A DNA stretch of 64,000 bases from Pseudomonas guariconensis (GTDB lineage Bacteria; Pseudomonadota; Gammaproteobacteria; Pseudomonadales; Pseudomonadaceae). Shown in pieces: positions 40,772-54,240 of the stretch. The notes beneath the pieces were generated by a model. The model was not told where the DNA came from, ran no database searches, and was given only the letters and a program-made list of their open reading frames with translations. The stretch's first letter is position 1. The number at the start of each line of letters is the position of its first letter. The position numbers were made by a program, and so were the translations under genes. Where the stretch lies: the NCBI RefSeq assembly GCF_024127895.1, contig NZ_JAMYBK010000019.1:40928-104927 (forward strand), read 5' to 3'.

Positions 40772-42724
40772 TCATTCCAACAGCTCGACCAGCACCGCTC
40801 CCTCGTTGACCATATCCCCTTCCTGGCAGAACAGCGCCTTCACCGTCCCGCCATGGGGCGCACGAATGCTGTGTTCCATCTTCATCGCCTCCAGCACCAC
40901 CAGCGCGGTGCCGGCCTCCACGGCCTGGCCCGGCGCGACCAGCACGCGCACGATACTGCCGTTCATGGGCGCGCCCAGGCCGCCCTGATGGCTGTGGCTG
41001 GCCTCGGCCTCGGCGATCGGGTCGAAGGCGGCGACGGCATGCATTTCCCCCTCCCATTGCAGGAACAGGGTGCCGCCACGGCGAATCGCCAGGTGGCGCT
41101 GGCGCACGCCGTCCAGGTCATGGCACAACTGCTCGCCTTCCAGGCGCAGGGTCGATGCCGCCGTGCGCTCCAGGGCCACGGCTTGCGCATGGCCGCCGCT
41201 CACCAGGTGCAGGCTGCTGCGCGCCGGCAGGCCCAGGCGCAAGCCCGCGCGGCTGGCCCAGGGCGAAGTCGGGTCATCATCGCGCCGGGGCGTGGGGCTG
41301 CCCTGCAGCCAGGCCTCGGCGGCAGCCTGCCAGAACGCCGCCGGTAGCGCCTGGGCAGGCGGCAGCAGCTCGGCCTGGTGGCGCGGGATGAAGCCGGTGT
41401 CCAGCTCGGCCGCGGCGAAGGCCGGGTGGGCCAGGATACGGCGCAGGAAACCGATGTTGGTCTTCACCCCGCCGATGGCGAATTCATCGAGCATGGCCAA
41501 AAGGCGCAGGCGCGCCTGCTCACGGTCCTCGCCCCAGGCGATCAGCTTGCCCAGCATCGGGTCGTAGAACGGCGAGACGCTGTCGCCCTCGCTGACCCCG
41601 CTGTCTACCCGTCGTCCCTCGCCAGGCGTCGACTCGCGATACAGCGCCAGGGTGCCGGTGGCCGGCAGGAACTCGTTGGCCGGGTCTTCGGCGTACAGCC
41701 GCACCTCGATGGCATGGCCGACCAGCGGTACCTGCGCCTGGCTGATCGGCAAGGGATCGCCGCAGGCGACGCGGATCTGCCAGGCCACCAGGTCCAGCCC
41801 GGTGATGGCCTCGGTGACCGGGTGCTCCACCTGCAGGCGGGTGTTCATCTCCATGAAGAAGAACTCGCCACGGGCATCGAGCAAGAACTCCACGGTGCCC
41901 GCGCCGACATAACCGATGGCCTGGGCCGCGCGCACCGCCGCCTCGCCCATGGCCTTGCGCAGCTCGGCGGTCAGGCCCGGGGCAGGGGCCTCCTCGACCA
42001 CCTTCTGGTGGCGGCGCTGGATCGAGCAGTCGCGCTCGTTGAGGTACAGGCAGTTGCCGTGCTGGTCGGCGAACACCTGGATCTCCACATGGCGCGGCTT
42101 GAGCACGTACTTCTCCACCAGCATGCGCGCATCGCCGAACGACGACTGCGCTTCACGCTGTGCCGAGGCCAGGGCGTCGGCCAGCTGGCTTTCCTCCTCG
42201 ACCACCTTCATGCCCTTGCCGCCGCCACCGGCGCTGGCCTTGAGCAGCACTGGGTAGCCGATGCGTTCGGCGGCGGCGCGGAAGGTCTCCAGGTCCTGGG
42301 CCTGGCCGTGGTAGCCGGGCACCAGCGGCACGCCGGCGCTTTCCATCAGGGCCTTGGCCGCCGACTTGCTGCCCATGGCGTCGATGGCGCTGGCCGGGGG
42401 GCCGAGGAAGATCAGCCCGGCCTGTTCGACGGCACGGGCGAAGCCGGCGTTCTCCGAGAGGAAGCCGTAGCCGGGGTGGATGGCCTGGGCACCGCTGGCC
42501 TTGGCCGCGGCCAGCAGCTTGTCGATGTCCAGGTAGCTCTCGGCCGCCTTGGTGCCGCCCAGGTCGACACGGATGTCGGCCTCGCGGCTGTGCCGGGCGT
42601 CGCGGTCGGTGGCACTGTGCACCGCGACCGTGGTCAGGCCCATGGCCTTGGCGGTGCGCATGACCCGGCAGGCGATCTCGCCGCGGTTGGCGACCAGCAG
42701 GGTGGTCAGCGTGGGATGGCTCAT
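40772..42724 (-). CDS. liuD: Methylcrotonyl-CoA carboxylase, biotin-carboxylase/BCCP subunit
   Basis: The alpha subunit of 3-methylcrotonyl-CoA carboxylase, in leucine and isovalerate breakdown. The 650-aa product has a biotin carboxylase domain (1-~450: LLVANRGEIACRVMRTAKAMG, KASAGGGGKGMKVV, ERDCSIQRRHQKVVEEAPAPG, EMNTRLQVEHPVTE) and a C-terminal biotinyl domain with Lys615 in LEAMKMEH. Its start overlaps the liuC stop (ATGA). Pairing with the LiuB carboxyltransferase and liuA/liuC identifies the substrate as methylcrotonyl-CoA rather than acetyl- or geranyl-CoA. Confidence 0.95.
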   Translation of the reverse strand: MSHPTLTTLLVANRGEIACRVMRTAKAMGLTTVAVHSATDRDARHSREADIRVDLGGTKAAESYLDIDKLLAAAKASGAQAIHPGYGFLSENAGFARAVEQAGLIFLGPPASAIDAMGSKSAAKALMESAGVPLVPGYHGQAQDLETFRAAAERIGYPVLLKASAGGGGKGMKVVEEESQLADALASAQREAQSSFGDARMLVEKYVLKPRHVEIQVFADQHGNCLYLNERDCSIQRRHQKVVEEAPAPGLTAELRKAMGEAAVRAAQAIGYVGAGTVEFLLDARGEFFFMEMNTRLQVEHPVTEAITGLDLVAWQIRVACGDPLPISQAQVPLVGHAIEVRLYAEDPANEFLPATGTLALYRESTPGEGRRVDSGVSEGDSVSPFYDPMLGKLIAWGEDREQARLRLLAMLDEFAIGGVKTNIGFLRRILAHPAFAAAELDTGFIPRHQAELLPPAQALPAAFWQAAAEAWLQGSPTPRRDDDPTSPWASRAGLRLGLPARSSLHLVSGGHAQAVALERTAASTLRLEGEQLCHDLDGVRQRHLAIRRGGTLFLQWEGEMHAVAAFDPIAEAEASHSHQGGLGAPMNGSIVRVLVAPGQAVEAGTALVVLEAMKMEHSIRAPHGGTVKALFCQEGDMVNEGAVLVELLE

Positions 42725-43533
42725 GGGCGTGGGTCCTTATCCAGGGTTTGCCAGGCGGGGCGGCGTTTTTCCAGGAAGGCGCGCAGGCCCTCCTGGCCTT
42801 CGGCGCTGACGCGGATGCGGGCGATGCTGTTCTCGCAGTAGCGGCGCAGAGCGGGGCTCAGTTCACCGTCATCCACTTCGCGCAGCAGGTCCTTGGTGGC
42901 GCGCAGGGCCTGGGGGCTGTTCTGCAGCAGGTTGTCCACCCAGGCCTCGACCTGGGCGTCCAGGTCGCTGGCCGGGTACACCTCGGCCAGCAGGCCCAGC
43001 TCACGGGCGCGCACGCCGCTGAAGCGCTCGGCGGTCAGGGCGTAGCGGCGGGCGGCGCGCTCGCCGATGGCCTTGACCACGAACGGGCTGATCACCGCCG
43101 GGGCCAGGCCGATGCGTACCTCCGACAGGCACAGTTGCGCATCCTCGGCGCCGATGGCCATGTCGCAGCAACTGATCAGGCCCAGGGCACCGCCGAAGGC
43201 CGCACCCTGCACCACGGCCAGGGTCGGTACCTTCAGGCGATGCAGGCTGTACATCAGCTCGCCCAGTTCATGGGCGTCGTCCAGGTTGGTGTTGAAGTCC
43301 AGCTGCGCCGACTGCTGCATCCACGCCAGGTCGGCGCCGGCGCTGAAGTGCCGGCCACGACCGCGCAGCAGGACGAAGCGCAGGCTGGCGTCCTCGGCGA
43401 GCCGGTCGATGGCCACGATCAGCTCGCGGATCATCTGCGCATTGAAGGCGTTGTTCTTGTCTTCCCGGCTCAGCCACAGGGTGGCGAAGCCACGGGGATC
43501 GCGGATCAACTCGAGGGTTGTGAAATCGCTCAT
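42721..43533 (-). CDS. liuC: Methylglutaconyl-CoA hydratase
   Basis: A 270-aa crotonase-fold enzyme that hydrates 3-methylglutaconyl-CoA to HMG-CoA. Crotonase motifs: RGRGRHFSAGADLAWM (~62-77, oxyanion hole) and VVQGAAFGGALGLISCCDMAIG (~105-126). Situated between liuB (3-base gap) and liuD (overlap), so translation is coupled in the liuABCD operon. The position in the operon, more than sequence, sets its substrate. Confidence 0.92.
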   Translation of the reverse strand: MSDFTTLELIRDPRGFATLWLSREDKNNAFNAQMIRELIVAIDRLAEDASLRFVLLRGRGRHFSAGADLAWMQQSAQLDFNTNLDDAHELGELMYSLHRLKVPTLAVVQGAAFGGALGLISCCDMAIGAEDAQLCLSEVRIGLAPAVISPFVVKAIGERAARRYALTAERFSGVRARELGLLAEVYPASDLDAQVEAWVDNLLQNSPQALRATKDLLREVDDGELSPALRRYCENSIARIRVSAEGQEGLRAFLEKRRPAWQTLDKDPRP

Positions 43534-43536
43534 GGG

Positions 43537-45141
<1,605 letters not shown>

Positions 45142-45144
45142 CAT

Positions 45145-45283
45145 TGCTCCCGGCGCAGCTCGCTTTCAGCTCCAAGCATCAAGCTGCAAGCTGATCTGTG
45201 TTGTAGTGACGAACGCGTATCTCCAGCACGCCACGAACTGCTCTTTCTTGCAGCTTGAAGCTTGCAGCTCGGCATGCCCCCCG
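45145..45283. repeat. Small inverted repeats between liuA and liuB
   Basis: Copies of AAGCTGCAAGCTG (~45181) and CAGCTTGAAGCTTGCAGCT (~45251) face each other across ~70 bases. It breaks the otherwise tight spacing of the operon and may form an intercistronic stem. Confidence 0.5.
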
Positions 45284-46447
45284 TCAGCGCGTTTCGTTGA
45301 AAAGCTCGCGGCCGATGAGCATCCGGCGGATCTCACTGGTGCCCGCGCCGATTTCGTACAGCTTGGCGTCGCGCAGCAGGCGGCCGGCCGGGAACTCATT
45401 GATGTAGCCGTTGCCGCCGAGGATCTGGATCGCCTCCAGGGCCATCTGGGTGGCGCGCTCGGCGGTGTAGAGGATCACCCCGGCGGCGTCCTTGCGGGTG
45501 GTCTCGCCACGGTCGCAGGCCTGGGCCACGGCATACAGGTAGGCGCGGCTGGCGTTGAGCTGGGTGTACATGTCGGCGATCTTGCCCTGGATCAGCTGGA
45601 ACTCGCCGATGCTCTGGCCGAACTGCTTGCGGTCGTGGATGTAGGGCACTACCAGGTCCATGCACGCCTGCATGATCCCGGTCGGGCCGCCGGAGAGCAC
45701 CACGCGCTCGTAGTCCAGGCCGCTCATCAGCACGCGCACGCCGCCGTTGAGCTGGCCGAGGATGTTTTCCTCGGGCACCTCGACGCCGTCGAAGAACAGC
45801 TCGCAGGTGTTGGAGCCACGCATGCCCAGCTTGTCGAACTTGTTGCTGCGCGAGAAGCCTTTCCAGTCACGCTCGACGATGAACGCGGTGATGCCGTGCG
45901 GGCCCTTGTCCAGGTCGGTCTTGGCATAGATCACGTAGGTGTTGGCGTCCGGGCCGTTGGTGATCCAGGTCTTGCTGCCGTTGAGCACGTAGTGGTCGCC
46001 GCGTTTCTCGGCGCGCAGCTTCATCGACACCACGTCGGAGCCGGCGTTGGGCTCGCTCATGGCCAGGGCGCCGATGTGCTCGCCGCTGATCAGCTTGGGC
46101 AGGTACTTCTGCTTCTGTTCGTGGCTGCCGTTGCGGTTGATCTGGTTGACGCACAGGTTGGAGTGGGCGCCGTAGGACAGGGCCACCGAGGCCGAGCCGC
46201 GGCTGATCTCCTCCATCGACACCACATGGGCCAGGTAACCCAGGCCGGCACCGCCGTATTCTTCAGGCACGGTGATACCCAGCAGGCCCATGTCGCCGAA
46301 CTTGCGCCACATGTCGGCGGGGAACAGGTTGTCCTGGTCGATCTGCGCGGCGCGCGGGGCCAGTTCGGCGGCGACGAAGGTGCGCACCTGGTCGCGGAGC
46401 ATGTCGATGGTTTCGCCCAGGGCGAAGTTCAGGGTGGGGTAATGCAT
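45284..46447 (-). CDS. liuA: Isovaleryl-CoA dehydrogenase
   Basis: FAD enzyme that oxidises isovaleryl-CoA to 3-methylcrotonyl-CoA, first step of the Liu route. The 387-aa acyl-CoA dehydrogenase shows ALAMSEPNAGSDVVSMKLRA, WITNGPDANTYVIYAKTD, and Glu247 in GLDYERVVLSGGPTG, the position of the catalytic base in isovaleryl-CoA dehydrogenases (most other acyl-CoA dehydrogenases carry it later in the sequence). C-terminal ILGGNGYINEFPAGRLLRDAKLYEIGAGTSEIRRMLIGREL. First gene of the operon; its SD overlaps an Hfq/Crc-type motif. Confidence 0.95.
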   Translation of the reverse strand: MHYPTLNFALGETIDMLRDQVRTFVAAELAPRAAQIDQDNLFPADMWRKFGDMGLLGITVPEEYGGAGLGYLAHVVSMEEISRGSASVALSYGAHSNLCVNQINRNGSHEQKQKYLPKLISGEHIGALAMSEPNAGSDVVSMKLRAEKRGDHYVLNGSKTWITNGPDANTYVIYAKTDLDKGPHGITAFIVERDWKGFSRSNKFDKLGMRGSNTCELFFDGVEVPEENILGQLNGGVRVLMSGLDYERVVLSGGPTGIMQACMDLVVPYIHDRKQFGQSIGEFQLIQGKIADMYTQLNASRAYLYAVAQACDRGETTRKDAAGVILYTAERATQMALEAIQILGGNGYINEFPAGRLLRDAKLYEIGAGTSEIRRMLIGRELFNETR

Positions 46448-46457
46448 GCGGGGGCAC

Positions 46458-46469
46458 CTTCTTGTTCTT
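46458..46469 (-). promoter_or_regulatory. Hfq/Crc-type motif over the liuA ribosome-binding site
   Basis: Minus strand AAGAACAAGAAG, four perfect AAN triplets, running into GAAGGTG, the SD of liuA, 10 bases before the ATG. Hfq/Crc binding here would block ribosome access. Confidence 0.65.
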
Positions 46470-46546
46470 GAAATGGGTAACACCGTAGCTCATGGCTGTT
46501 TCACGGCGAGCCTGTGCGAGGCCATGGCAGGGTGTCGTTTTTCACC

Positions 46547-46562
46547 TTTACGTTAACGTAAA
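46547..46562. promoter_or_regulatory. LiuR-type operator, copy 1
   Basis: Perfect 16-base palindrome TTTACGTTAACGTAAA, the form reported for the MerR-family regulator LiuR. On the liuA side of the divergent promoter. Confidence 0.8.
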
Positions 46563-46596
46563 CCTGGCGTTGGGTGCTGTCAATCGACTCATGACC

Positions 46597-46612
46597 TTTA
46601 CGTTAACGTAAA
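46597..46612. promoter_or_regulatory. LiuR-type operator, copy 2
   Basis: Identical palindrome TTTACGTTAACGTAAA exactly 50 bases from copy 1, on the side of the acyl-CoA synthetase gene. Both copies are preceded by ACC. Confidence 0.8.
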
Positions 46613-46653
46613 TCTGCGCCAGAGTAGCCATCGCTTGCTTCAGTCATGCCCAG

Positions 46654-46668
46654 AACAACCACAAGAAG
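46654..46668 (+). promoter_or_regulatory. Hfq/Crc-type motif before the acyl-CoA synthetase
   Basis: AACAACCACAAGAAG (AAN in four of five triplets) overlaps the SD AAGAAGGG, 9 bases before the ATG at 46677. Confidence 0.5.
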
Positions 46669-46676
46669 GGATATCC

Positions 46677-48347
46677 ATGAGTCAACCAAGCTACACCCGT
46701 GGGCGCCAGGACCGGCCCCTGCTGACCCAGACCATCGGCCAGGCCTTCGACGCCACCGTGGCCCGCTGCCAGGACCGCGAGGCCCTGGTGGCCCGGCACC
46801 AGGGGCTGCGCTACAGCTGGCGGCAATTGGCCGCGCAAGTCGATCGCCACGCCAGGGCGCTCATGGCCCTGGGCGTGCAGGTCGGCGACCGGGTCGGCAT
46901 CTGGTCGCCCAACTGCGCCCAGTGGTGCATCCTGCAACTGGCCAGCGCCAAGGTCGGCGCGATCCTGGTCAACATCAACCCGGCCTACCGGGTGGGCGAG
47001 TTGGAATACGTGTTGCGCCAGTCAGGCTGCAGTTGGCTGGTTTGCGCCGATGTCTTCAAGACCTCCGACTACCACGCCATGCTCCTGGAGCTGGTGCCCG
47101 AACTGGCCGCCCCGTCGCCGGGCCGCCTCGCCAGCGAGCGCCTGCCGGACCTGCAGGGCGTCATCAGCCTGGCGGCCAACCCACCGGCCGGCTTCCTGCC
47201 CTGGGCGCGCCTGGCCGAGCGGGCCGGGCAGATCGACCTGCAGGCCTATGCCGCGCGCCAGCGCAGCCTGCAGTTCGACCAGCCGGTGAACATCCAGTAC
47301 ACCTCCGGCACCACGGGCGCGCCCAAGGGGGTGACGCTCAGCCACTACAACATCCTCAACAATGGCTACATGGTCGGCCAGAGCCTGGGCCTGGGCGACA
47401 CCGACCGCATGGTGATCCCGGTGCCGCTGTACCACTGCTTCGGCATGGTCATGGCCAACCTCGGCTGCGTCACCCATGGTTGCACCATGATCTACCCCAA
47501 CGACGCCTTCGACCCGGCCTTGACCTTGCGCGCGGTGGCTGAGGAGCGCGCCAGCATCCTCTACGGCGTGCCGACCATGTTCATCGCCATGCTCGACCAC
47601 CCAGGCCGGGCCGAGCTGGACCTGTCCAGCCTGCGCAGCGGTATCATGGCCGGCGCCACCTGCCCGATCGAGGTGATGCGCCGGGTCATCGACCAGTTGC
47701 ACATGGCCCAGGTGCAGATCGCCTATGGCATGACCGAGACCAGCCCGGTATCGCTACAGACCGGCCCGGACGATGAGCTGGAGTTGCGCGTGACCACCGT
47801 CGGGCGTACCCAGCCGCAGTTGGAGACCAAGCTGGTGGACGAGCACGGCAACATCGTCGCCCGTGGCGAGATCGGCGAGCTGTGCACCCGCGGCTACAGC
47901 GTGATGCTCGGCTACTGGAACAACCCCCAGGCCACCGAGGAAGCCATCGACCCGGCCGGCTGGATGCATTCGGGCGACCTGGCAGTGATGGACGAGCAGG
48001 GCTACGTGCGCATCGTCGGGCGCAACAAGGACATGATCATCAGGGGCGGCGAGAACATCTACCCGCGCGAGCTGGAGGAGTTCTTCTACACCCATCCGGC
48101 GGTGGCCGACGCCCAGGTGATCGGCATTCCCTGCAGCCGCTATGGCGAGGAGATCGTCGCCTGGATCAAGCTGCACCCCGGGCACAGCACCAGCGCCGAG
48201 GCGCTGCAAGCGTGGTGCAAGGCACGCATCGCCCATTTCAAGGTGCCGCGGCACTACCGCTTCGTCGAGGCGTTCCCGATGACCGTGACCGGGAAGGTGC
48301 AGAAGTTCCGGATGCGCGAGATCAGCATCGCCGAGATCGCACTGTAG
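46677..48347 (+). CDS. AMP-forming acyl-CoA synthetase
   Basis: A 556-aa ANL-family ligase. Adenylation motifs: QYTSGTTGAPKGVTLSHYN (~208-226), YGMTETSPVS, and the C-terminal hinge and lysine: MHSGDLAVMDEQGYVRIVGRNKDMIIRGGENIYPRELEEF, TVTGKVQKF. Divergent from liuA with two LiuR-type operators between, so it is probably part of the same regulon; substrate may be isovalerate, acetoacetate or a related short branched acid. Annotated as fatty-acyl-CoA synthase in relatives; chain length cannot be set from sequence. Confidence 0.86.
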   Translation: MSQPSYTRGRQDRPLLTQTIGQAFDATVARCQDREALVARHQGLRYSWRQLAAQVDRHARALMALGVQVGDRVGIWSPNCAQWCILQLASAKVGAILVNINPAYRVGELEYVLRQSGCSWLVCADVFKTSDYHAMLLELVPELAAPSPGRLASERLPDLQGVISLAANPPAGFLPWARLAERAGQIDLQAYAARQRSLQFDQPVNIQYTSGTTGAPKGVTLSHYNILNNGYMVGQSLGLGDTDRMVIPVPLYHCFGMVMANLGCVTHGCTMIYPNDAFDPALTLRAVAEERASILYGVPTMFIAMLDHPGRAELDLSSLRSGIMAGATCPIEVMRRVIDQLHMAQVQIAYGMTETSPVSLQTGPDDELELRVTTVGRTQPQLETKLVDEHGNIVARGEIGELCTRGYSVMLGYWNNPQATEEAIDPAGWMHSGDLAVMDEQGYVRIVGRNKDMIIRGGENIYPRELEEFFYTHPAVADAQVIGIPCSRYGEEIVAWIKLHPGHSTSAEALQAWCKARIAHFKVPRHYRFVEAFPMTVTGKVQKFRMREISIAEIAL

Positions 48348-48369
48348 TTTTTGCCGTTCAACTGTATTT

Positions 48370-48388
48370 GGGGCCGCTTCGCGGCCCC
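48370..48388 (+). terminator. GC hairpin after the acyl-CoA synthetase
   Basis: GGGGCCGC-TTC-GCGGCCCC 22 bases after the stop, preceded by GCCGTTCAACTGTATTTG. The flank GTTCAACTG recurs next to other copies in opposite orientation. Confidence 0.6.
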
Positions 48389-48437
48389 AGATGCCCCATA
48401 GGATCCAAGTCGATCCCCCCATCATGCAGCGCCCAGG

Positions 48438-48467
48438 CCCCTGCGGGAGCGGGCTTGCCCGCGAATG
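48438..48467. repeat. Single REP-like unit
   Basis: CCTGCGGGAGCGGGCTTGCC with CGCGAATGG, one unpaired REP copy in the gap before the proline-rich gene. Confidence 0.7.
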
Positions 48468-48526
48468 GCCCCAGGCGGCACCCCCAAAGCCACGGCCAGC
48501 CACCCTGGGCCGGTCATGATCCTTGT

Positions 48527-48694
48527 CTATCCTTTGCCTTTGACCGGCGGCTCCTCGCTCGGCGGGTCCCCCACCGGAGGCGGCACGGTCGGCTCGATCG
48601 GCGGATCGTCCGGCTCTTGCTCCGGCACCGGTGGCGGCAGGGTGGGGTCGTCGACGTTGGGATCGGGCGCCTCTGGCGCAATGGGTATGCTCAT
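48527..48694 (-). CDS. Small proline/acid-rich protein
   Basis: A 55-residue product, about one-third proline, with Asp/Glu/Pro repeats: APEAPDPNVDDPTLPPPV, EQEPDDPPIEPTVPPPVGD, PSEEPPVKGKG. Low complexity and likely unfolded. ATG at 48694 is preceded by CATCCTGCGAGGCCAGGCC, with GAGG about 8 bases upstream. Similar short proline-rich proteins occur in other pseudomonads as far as I recall, which supports it as a real gene. Between an acyl-CoA synthetase and the glgE operon; function unknown. Confidence 0.6.
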   Translation of the reverse strand: MSIPIAPEAPDPNVDDPTLPPPVPEQEPDDPPIEPTVPPPVGDPPSEEPPVKGKG

Positions 48695-48830
48695 GGCCTG
48701 GCCTCGCAGGATGAATGAAGTGCTGTCGCAGGCTTTGACCGGGCCCTGTGCCATTCGCTCATTTTTTTGAACCCCCGCCGCCCCGACGGCTCTGAACCCT
48801 TACCGCCACAGCAAAAGGGAGCAAGGTTCG

Positions 48831-50849
48831 ATGTCTGGTAACGAGCCCTTCGAAAGCGTGCCCATGGCCAACGACCATCCGGACCAGGCCATCAGCCTGT
48901 CCCAGGCGCTGCTGGCGCCGCGCATCGTGATCGAGGACACCCTGCCCGTGCTCGACGCCGGCACCTTCGCGGCCAAGGCCGTGCGCGGCCAGCCGGTGGA
49001 GGTGAGCAGCAAGGTCTACAGCGACGGCCACGACCGCCTGGCGGTGACCCTGCACTGGCGCCAGGCCCACAGCCGGCGCTGGCACTGCGTGGCGATGCAC
49101 TCCCCGGGCAACGACCTGTGGCTGGCGCACTTCACCCCCACCGAGCTGGGCCCGCACCTGTTCAGCATCGAAGCCTGGATCGACCCCTTCGCCACCTACT
49201 GCCACGACCTGGAGAAGAAATACCACGCCGGCGTCGAGGTCAGGCTGGAGCTGGAGGAGGGCCGGCTGTTGCTGGGCCAGGGCGCCGAGCGCAGCCAGGG
49301 CCCGTTGCGCGAGCAGCTCGAACAGTTGCAGCAGCGCCTGTCGACGCTGGCAGCGGACGACCAGGTGGCGCTGTTGCTGCACCCCGACACCGCCGCGCTG
49401 ATGATCGCGGCCGAACACCGCAGCTACCTGACCCGCAGCGCCGAGTTCCCCGTGGACGTGGACCGTGAGCGCGCCCTGTTCGCCAGCTGGTACGAGCTGT
49501 TTCCCCGCTCGGTCACCGATGATCCCCAGCGCCACGGCACCTTCGACGACGTGCACCAGCGCCTGCCGATGATCCGCGACATGGGCTTCGACGTGCTGTA
49601 CTTCCCCCCCATCCACCCTATCGGCATGAAGCACCGCAAGGGCCGCAACAACGCCTTGCGGGCCGAGCCGGGCGACCCGGGCAGCCCCTATGCGATCGGC
49701 AGCCCGGAGGGTGGCCACGACGCCATCCACCCACAACTGGGCAGCCGCGAGGATTTTCGCCGGCTGGTGGCCGCCGCCACCGAGCACGGCCTGGAGATCG
49801 CCCTGGACTTCGCCATCCAGTGCTCCCAGGACCACCCCTGGCTGACCGAGCATCCCGGCTGGTTCAGCTGGCGCCCCGACGGCACCATCCGCTACGCCGA
49901 GAACCCGCCGAAGAAGTACCAGGACATCGTCAACGTCGACTTCTACGCCGCCGATGCCGTGCCCTCCCTGTGGCTGGCCCTGCGCGACGTGGTGGTCGGC
50001 TGGGTCGAGGAGGGCGTGCGGACCTTCCGTGTCGACAACCCGCACACCAAGCCGCTGCCGTTCTGGCAGTGGCTGATCGCCAATGTGCGCAGCCGCTACC
50101 CGGACGTGATCTTCCTCGCCGAGGCCTTCACTCGCCCGGCGATGATGGCGCGCCTGGGCAAGGTCGGCTATGCGCAGAGCTACACCTACTTCACCTGGCG
50201 CAACACCAAGCAGGAACTGCGCGAGTACTTCGAGGAACTCAACCAGCCGCCGTGGCGCCACTGCTACCGGCCGAACTTCTTCGTCAACACGCCGGACATC
50301 AACCCCTATTTCCTGCAGACCAGCGGCCGTGCAGGCTTCCTGATCCGCGCCGCCCTGGCCACCATGGGCTCGGGGCTGTGGGGCATGTACTCGGGCTTTG
50401 AACTGTGCGAGGGCACGCCGCTGCCAGGCAAGGAGGAGTACCTGGACTCGGAGAAGTACGAGATCCGTCCGCGCGACTTCACCCAGCCGGGCAACATCGT
50501 CGCCGAGATCGCCCAGCTCAACCGCATCCGCCGGCAGAACCGTGCCCTGCAGACCCACCTGGGGGTGGCGTTCTACAACTGCTGGAACGACAACATCCTG
50601 TACTTCGGCAAGCGCACGCCCGAGCGCGACAACTTCATCCTGGTGGCCGTGAGCCTCGATCCGCACAATGCCCAGGAAGCGCACTTCGAACTGCCCCTCT
50701 GGGAGCTGGGCCTGGACGACGGCGCCGATACCCTCGGCGAGGACCTGATGAACGGCCACCGCTGGACCTGGCACGGCAAGACCCAATGGATGCGCATCGA
50801 GCCCTGGCACCTGCCATTCGGCATCTGGCGCATCGAGCGGGCAAGTTAG
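48831..50849 (+). CDS. glgE: Alpha-1,4-glucan:maltose-1-phosphate maltosyltransferase
   Basis: GH13_3 enzyme that extends alpha-1,4-glucan with maltose from maltose 1-phosphate. The 672-aa product has an N-terminal beta domain (~30-200) and a TIM barrel with FPPIHPIGMKHRKGRNN (~258), the nucleophile Asp402 (FRVDNPHTKP) and acid/base Glu431 (FLAEAFTRP). RVDNPHTKP is diagnostic for GlgE. First gene of glgE-treS-glgB; SD GGGAGCAAGG before the ATG. A second ATG 11 codons in (MANDHPDQ) is possible. Confidence 0.95.
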   Translation: MSGNEPFESVPMANDHPDQAISLSQALLAPRIVIEDTLPVLDAGTFAAKAVRGQPVEVSSKVYSDGHDRLAVTLHWRQAHSRRWHCVAMHSPGNDLWLAHFTPTELGPHLFSIEAWIDPFATYCHDLEKKYHAGVEVRLELEEGRLLLGQGAERSQGPLREQLEQLQQRLSTLAADDQVALLLHPDTAALMIAAEHRSYLTRSAEFPVDVDRERALFASWYELFPRSVTDDPQRHGTFDDVHQRLPMIRDMGFDVLYFPPIHPIGMKHRKGRNNALRAEPGDPGSPYAIGSPEGGHDAIHPQLGSREDFRRLVAAATEHGLEIALDFAIQCSQDHPWLTEHPGWFSWRPDGTIRYAENPPKKYQDIVNVDFYAADAVPSLWLALRDVVVGWVEEGVRTFRVDNPHTKPLPFWQWLIANVRSRYPDVIFLAEAFTRPAMMARLGKVGYAQSYTYFTWRNTKQELREYFEELNQPPWRHCYRPNFFVNTPDINPYFLQTSGRAGFLIRAALATMGSGLWGMYSGFELCEGTPLPGKEEYLDSEKYEIRPRDFTQPGNIVAEIAQLNRIRRQNRALQTHLGVAFYNCWNDNILYFGKRTPERDNFILVAVSLDPHNAQEAHFELPLWELGLDDGADTLGEDLMNGHRWTWHGKTQWMRIEPWHLPFGIWRIERAS

Positions 50850-50928
50850 GCGAAGAATCGGGGGCCGCGAAGCGCCCCATCGCCGGCAACACCGTCGCAA
50901 GCTGAACCCGAACAGAAAGGAGTCGCAC

Positions 50929-54240
<3,312 letters not shown>

